From Candidatus Acetothermia bacterium (GTDB lineage: Bacteria; Bipolaricaulota; Bipolaricaulia; UBA7950): 38,798 nucleotides of DNA. Location of the stretch: positions 1-38,798 of the forward strand of contig JAJHSB010000042.1 of assembly GCA_022684035.1 (NCBI GenBank). The letters are read 5' to 3'. The position numbers and the translations under genes were made by a program. The notes under the pieces were generated by a model that saw only the letters and a program-made list of their open reading frames with translations, made no database searches and was not told the origin of the DNA. Positions 37,285-38,798 of this stretch are shown here, piece by piece. How positions within the stretch are numbered: position 1 is the first letter of the stretch; every line of letters starts with the position of its first letter.

Positions 37285-37908
37285 ATGAATGAGATTTGTT
37301 GCGAATTAGGATTACAAGTTGGGCAGGGTGTCCCTAACTTCAAGCTCGATACATTCGAGCCGACAAAGGGAGATTTTGGGGAGATAAGCCTTGAAACATT
37401 AAAGGCAGATAAGAAATGGACGATCCTTTTCTTCTATCCTGCTGCATTTACCTTTGTCTGAGCCACTGAATTTGCTGCTCTGGCAGAGCAGTATAACAGA
37501 TTCAGAAAAATGGGTGCAGAGGTAATCACTGTCAGCACCGATACAAAGTTTGTCCAGCTTGCATGGCAGAGAGAAGAAAAGATGCTTAAGGATGTCAAAT
37601 ATCCTATGGGCGCCGACCCAACAGGAGAATTATCGAGGATGTTCGGTGTCTATGACGAAAAAACAGGGCTCGCATTAAGAGGGACATTTATAATCAGCCC
37701 GGAGGGAAAGTTATTAAACTCCGAGGTCAATTTCTACAACATGGGCAGAAATATTGATGAACTCATGAGAAAATTCAAGGCAAATCTGCATCTTGCAACG
37801 CACACAGAAGAAGGTTGTCCATCAAAGTGGAAAGAAGAAGGGGACAAGACGCTTATACCTTCTCCCCAAATGGTTGGAAAGGTTTATGAAGCATACGAGG
37901 GCAAATAA
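37285..37908 (+). CDS. Selenocysteine-containing peroxiredoxin (AhpC/Prx1 type); TGA at 37459-37461 read as Sec
   Basis: ATG at 37285 with GGAGG upstream. Continuous frame except one TGA: MNEICCELGLQVGQGVPNFKLDTFEPTKGDFGEISLETLKADKKWTILFFYPAAFTFV-U-ATEFAALAEQYNRF...GTFIISPEGKLLNSEVNFYNMGRNIDELMRKFKANLHLATHTEEGCPSKWKEEGD. U sits at the peroxidatic Cys position and a resolving-like Cys (EGCPSKW) is present. Confidence 0.92.
37475..37491 (+). promoter_or_regulatory. Putative bacterial SECIS hairpin
   Basis: ctgctc-tggca-gagcag: perfect 6-bp stem (extendable by G-U and U-A), 5-nt loop with G at position 2, loop starting 19 nt after the TGA. Confidence 0.85.
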
Positions 37909-38008
37909 TTAGAGTAAGTGTCACTTGTTCTAGGTATTAAGACGAAAGGCAAAGTTCCCTTCATCGTCGGGAGTGGCGGCATCAAAAAGATAGGGAAAGG
38001 GAAAATTT

Positions 38009-38525
38009 GTGGACTATACAGTCAAAATAGGTGGCGAAGCAGGACAGGGCATACAGACCATCGGTGATACCCTTACAAAGGTCTTTTCGCGGTTTGGTTA
38101 TCATGTGTTTTCGCATCAGGACTATGAATCCCGTATAAGAGGCGGACATAACTTTTTTCAAATAAGGTTTTCCGACGAACCCGTAACAGCGCCGAGAGAA
38201 AAATAGATATTTTAGTCGCCCTTGACAAGGAAAGCATACAACAACACGAAGATGAAATATCGGAAATCGGACAAATAGTCTATGACTCACGAGCTATAAA
38301 ACAAAAGCATGATAAACCGCATTTTTTTGATATACCATTTATGAGCCTCGCTATTGAGCATGACGGCAACAAAATAATGGTTAATACAGTCGCCACCGGC
38401 GCAGTGCTCGGAATGTTAGGGATGGACATTGACAATCTAATCGGGATAATAAAAGATGCGTTCGGGAAAAAAGGCGATGAGGTTATAAATGCTAATATTA
38501 TTGATTATTGCATAATTAATGGAGC
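38009..38525 (+). pseudogene. 2-oxoacid:acceptor oxidoreductase subunit (gamma-type domain), frameshifted and 3'-truncated
   Basis: MDYTVKIGGEAGQGIQTIGDTLTKVFSRFGYHVFSHQDYESRIRGGHNFFQIRFSDEPVTAPREK* continues in another frame: IDILVALDKESIQQHEDEISEIGQIVYDSRAIKQKHDKPHFFDIPFMSLAIEHDGNKIMVNTVATGAVLGMLGMDIDNLIGIIKDAFGKKGDEVINANI. Homology then stops at IS630-like DNA. Confidence 0.88.
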
Positions 38526-38538
38526 ACTCCCAGACGTT

Positions 38539-38798
38539 TTAACGAACCAACCCTGCTGTTTGGAAAAAGGATCGAAGAAGATCTGTTTGCCTTTGGGTAT
38601 TGCTGATAGAGGCGCCGACCAGGCGGCCAAGTTGTTCGATCTCTTCGGGTGCCAAGTTGACCAAGTCGGTATACTTGCTGTGATTCCAAACCTGTTAGAA
38701 CTAGATTAAGGTCAGGCGCATAGGCAGGTAGCCTTTGAACACGGACGGTCTTGGGGTGAGCTTCCAGGTATTTCCACAGTCTTTTTGCCCTATGGACA
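38539..38798 (-). mobile_element. IS630-family transposase C-terminal part (truncated by window edge, internal frameshift)
   Basis: Reverse strand VHRAKRLWKYLEAHPKTVRVQRLPAYAPDLN / (shift) / VWNHSKYTDLVNLAPEEIEQLGRLVGASISNTQRQTDLLRSFFQTAGLVR*, typical IS630 DDE C-terminus. Confidence 0.85.

Noticed and set aside
37510-37908. ORF-track call of a 132-aa protein starting at 37510
   Set aside because: It is the C-terminal part of the Sec-peroxiredoxin; the internal ATG is not the true start.

Overview
This 38.8 kb window looks like a bacterial chromosome segment. Lineage cannot be fixed by eye; gene content suggests an anaerobic or subsurface bacterium, possibly Chloroflexota-like. Recognisable core genes are secA, recA-recX, ispF, rseP, tilS, a polyprenyl synthetase, topA, mgsA, a CCA tRNA nucleotidyltransferase, a HerA/DUF87 ATPase and pyruvate kinase. 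Redox and stress genes include WrbA-like, nitroreductase, glutaredoxin, OsmC, a YyaL/DUF255 thioredoxin-domain protein and a peroxiredoxin. Strongest observations: (1) The peroxiredoxin at 37285-37908 is split in the ORF track by an in-frame TGA exactly at the peroxidatic Cys (FTFV-U-ATE). A SECIS-like hairpin lies 19 nt downstream, so this is very probably a selenoprotein. (2) Two ~300 bp copies of an interspersed element (8926-9224, 13736-14038) have flanks in the same orientation but an inverted core. The core carries the truncated start of a four-helix-bundle (S23/IVP-like) gene bounded by inverted repeats. (3) dinB (DNA Pol IV) is decayed, with a nonsense codon, several frameshifts and a C12 tract. 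(4) Fragments of IS3, IS1182-like, IS630 and RAYT/IS200-like transposases are present. The RAYT fragment lies beside REP-like palindromes that recur across the window. (5) A C-terminal remnant of a second polyprenyl synthetase lies on the other side of a DUF4062-like gene from the intact copy. (6) An MFS transporter appears to lack TM3-6. (7) A tandem hairpin pair at 6704-6751 has perfectly complementary loops. No CRISPR array, rRNA or convincing tRNA was found.
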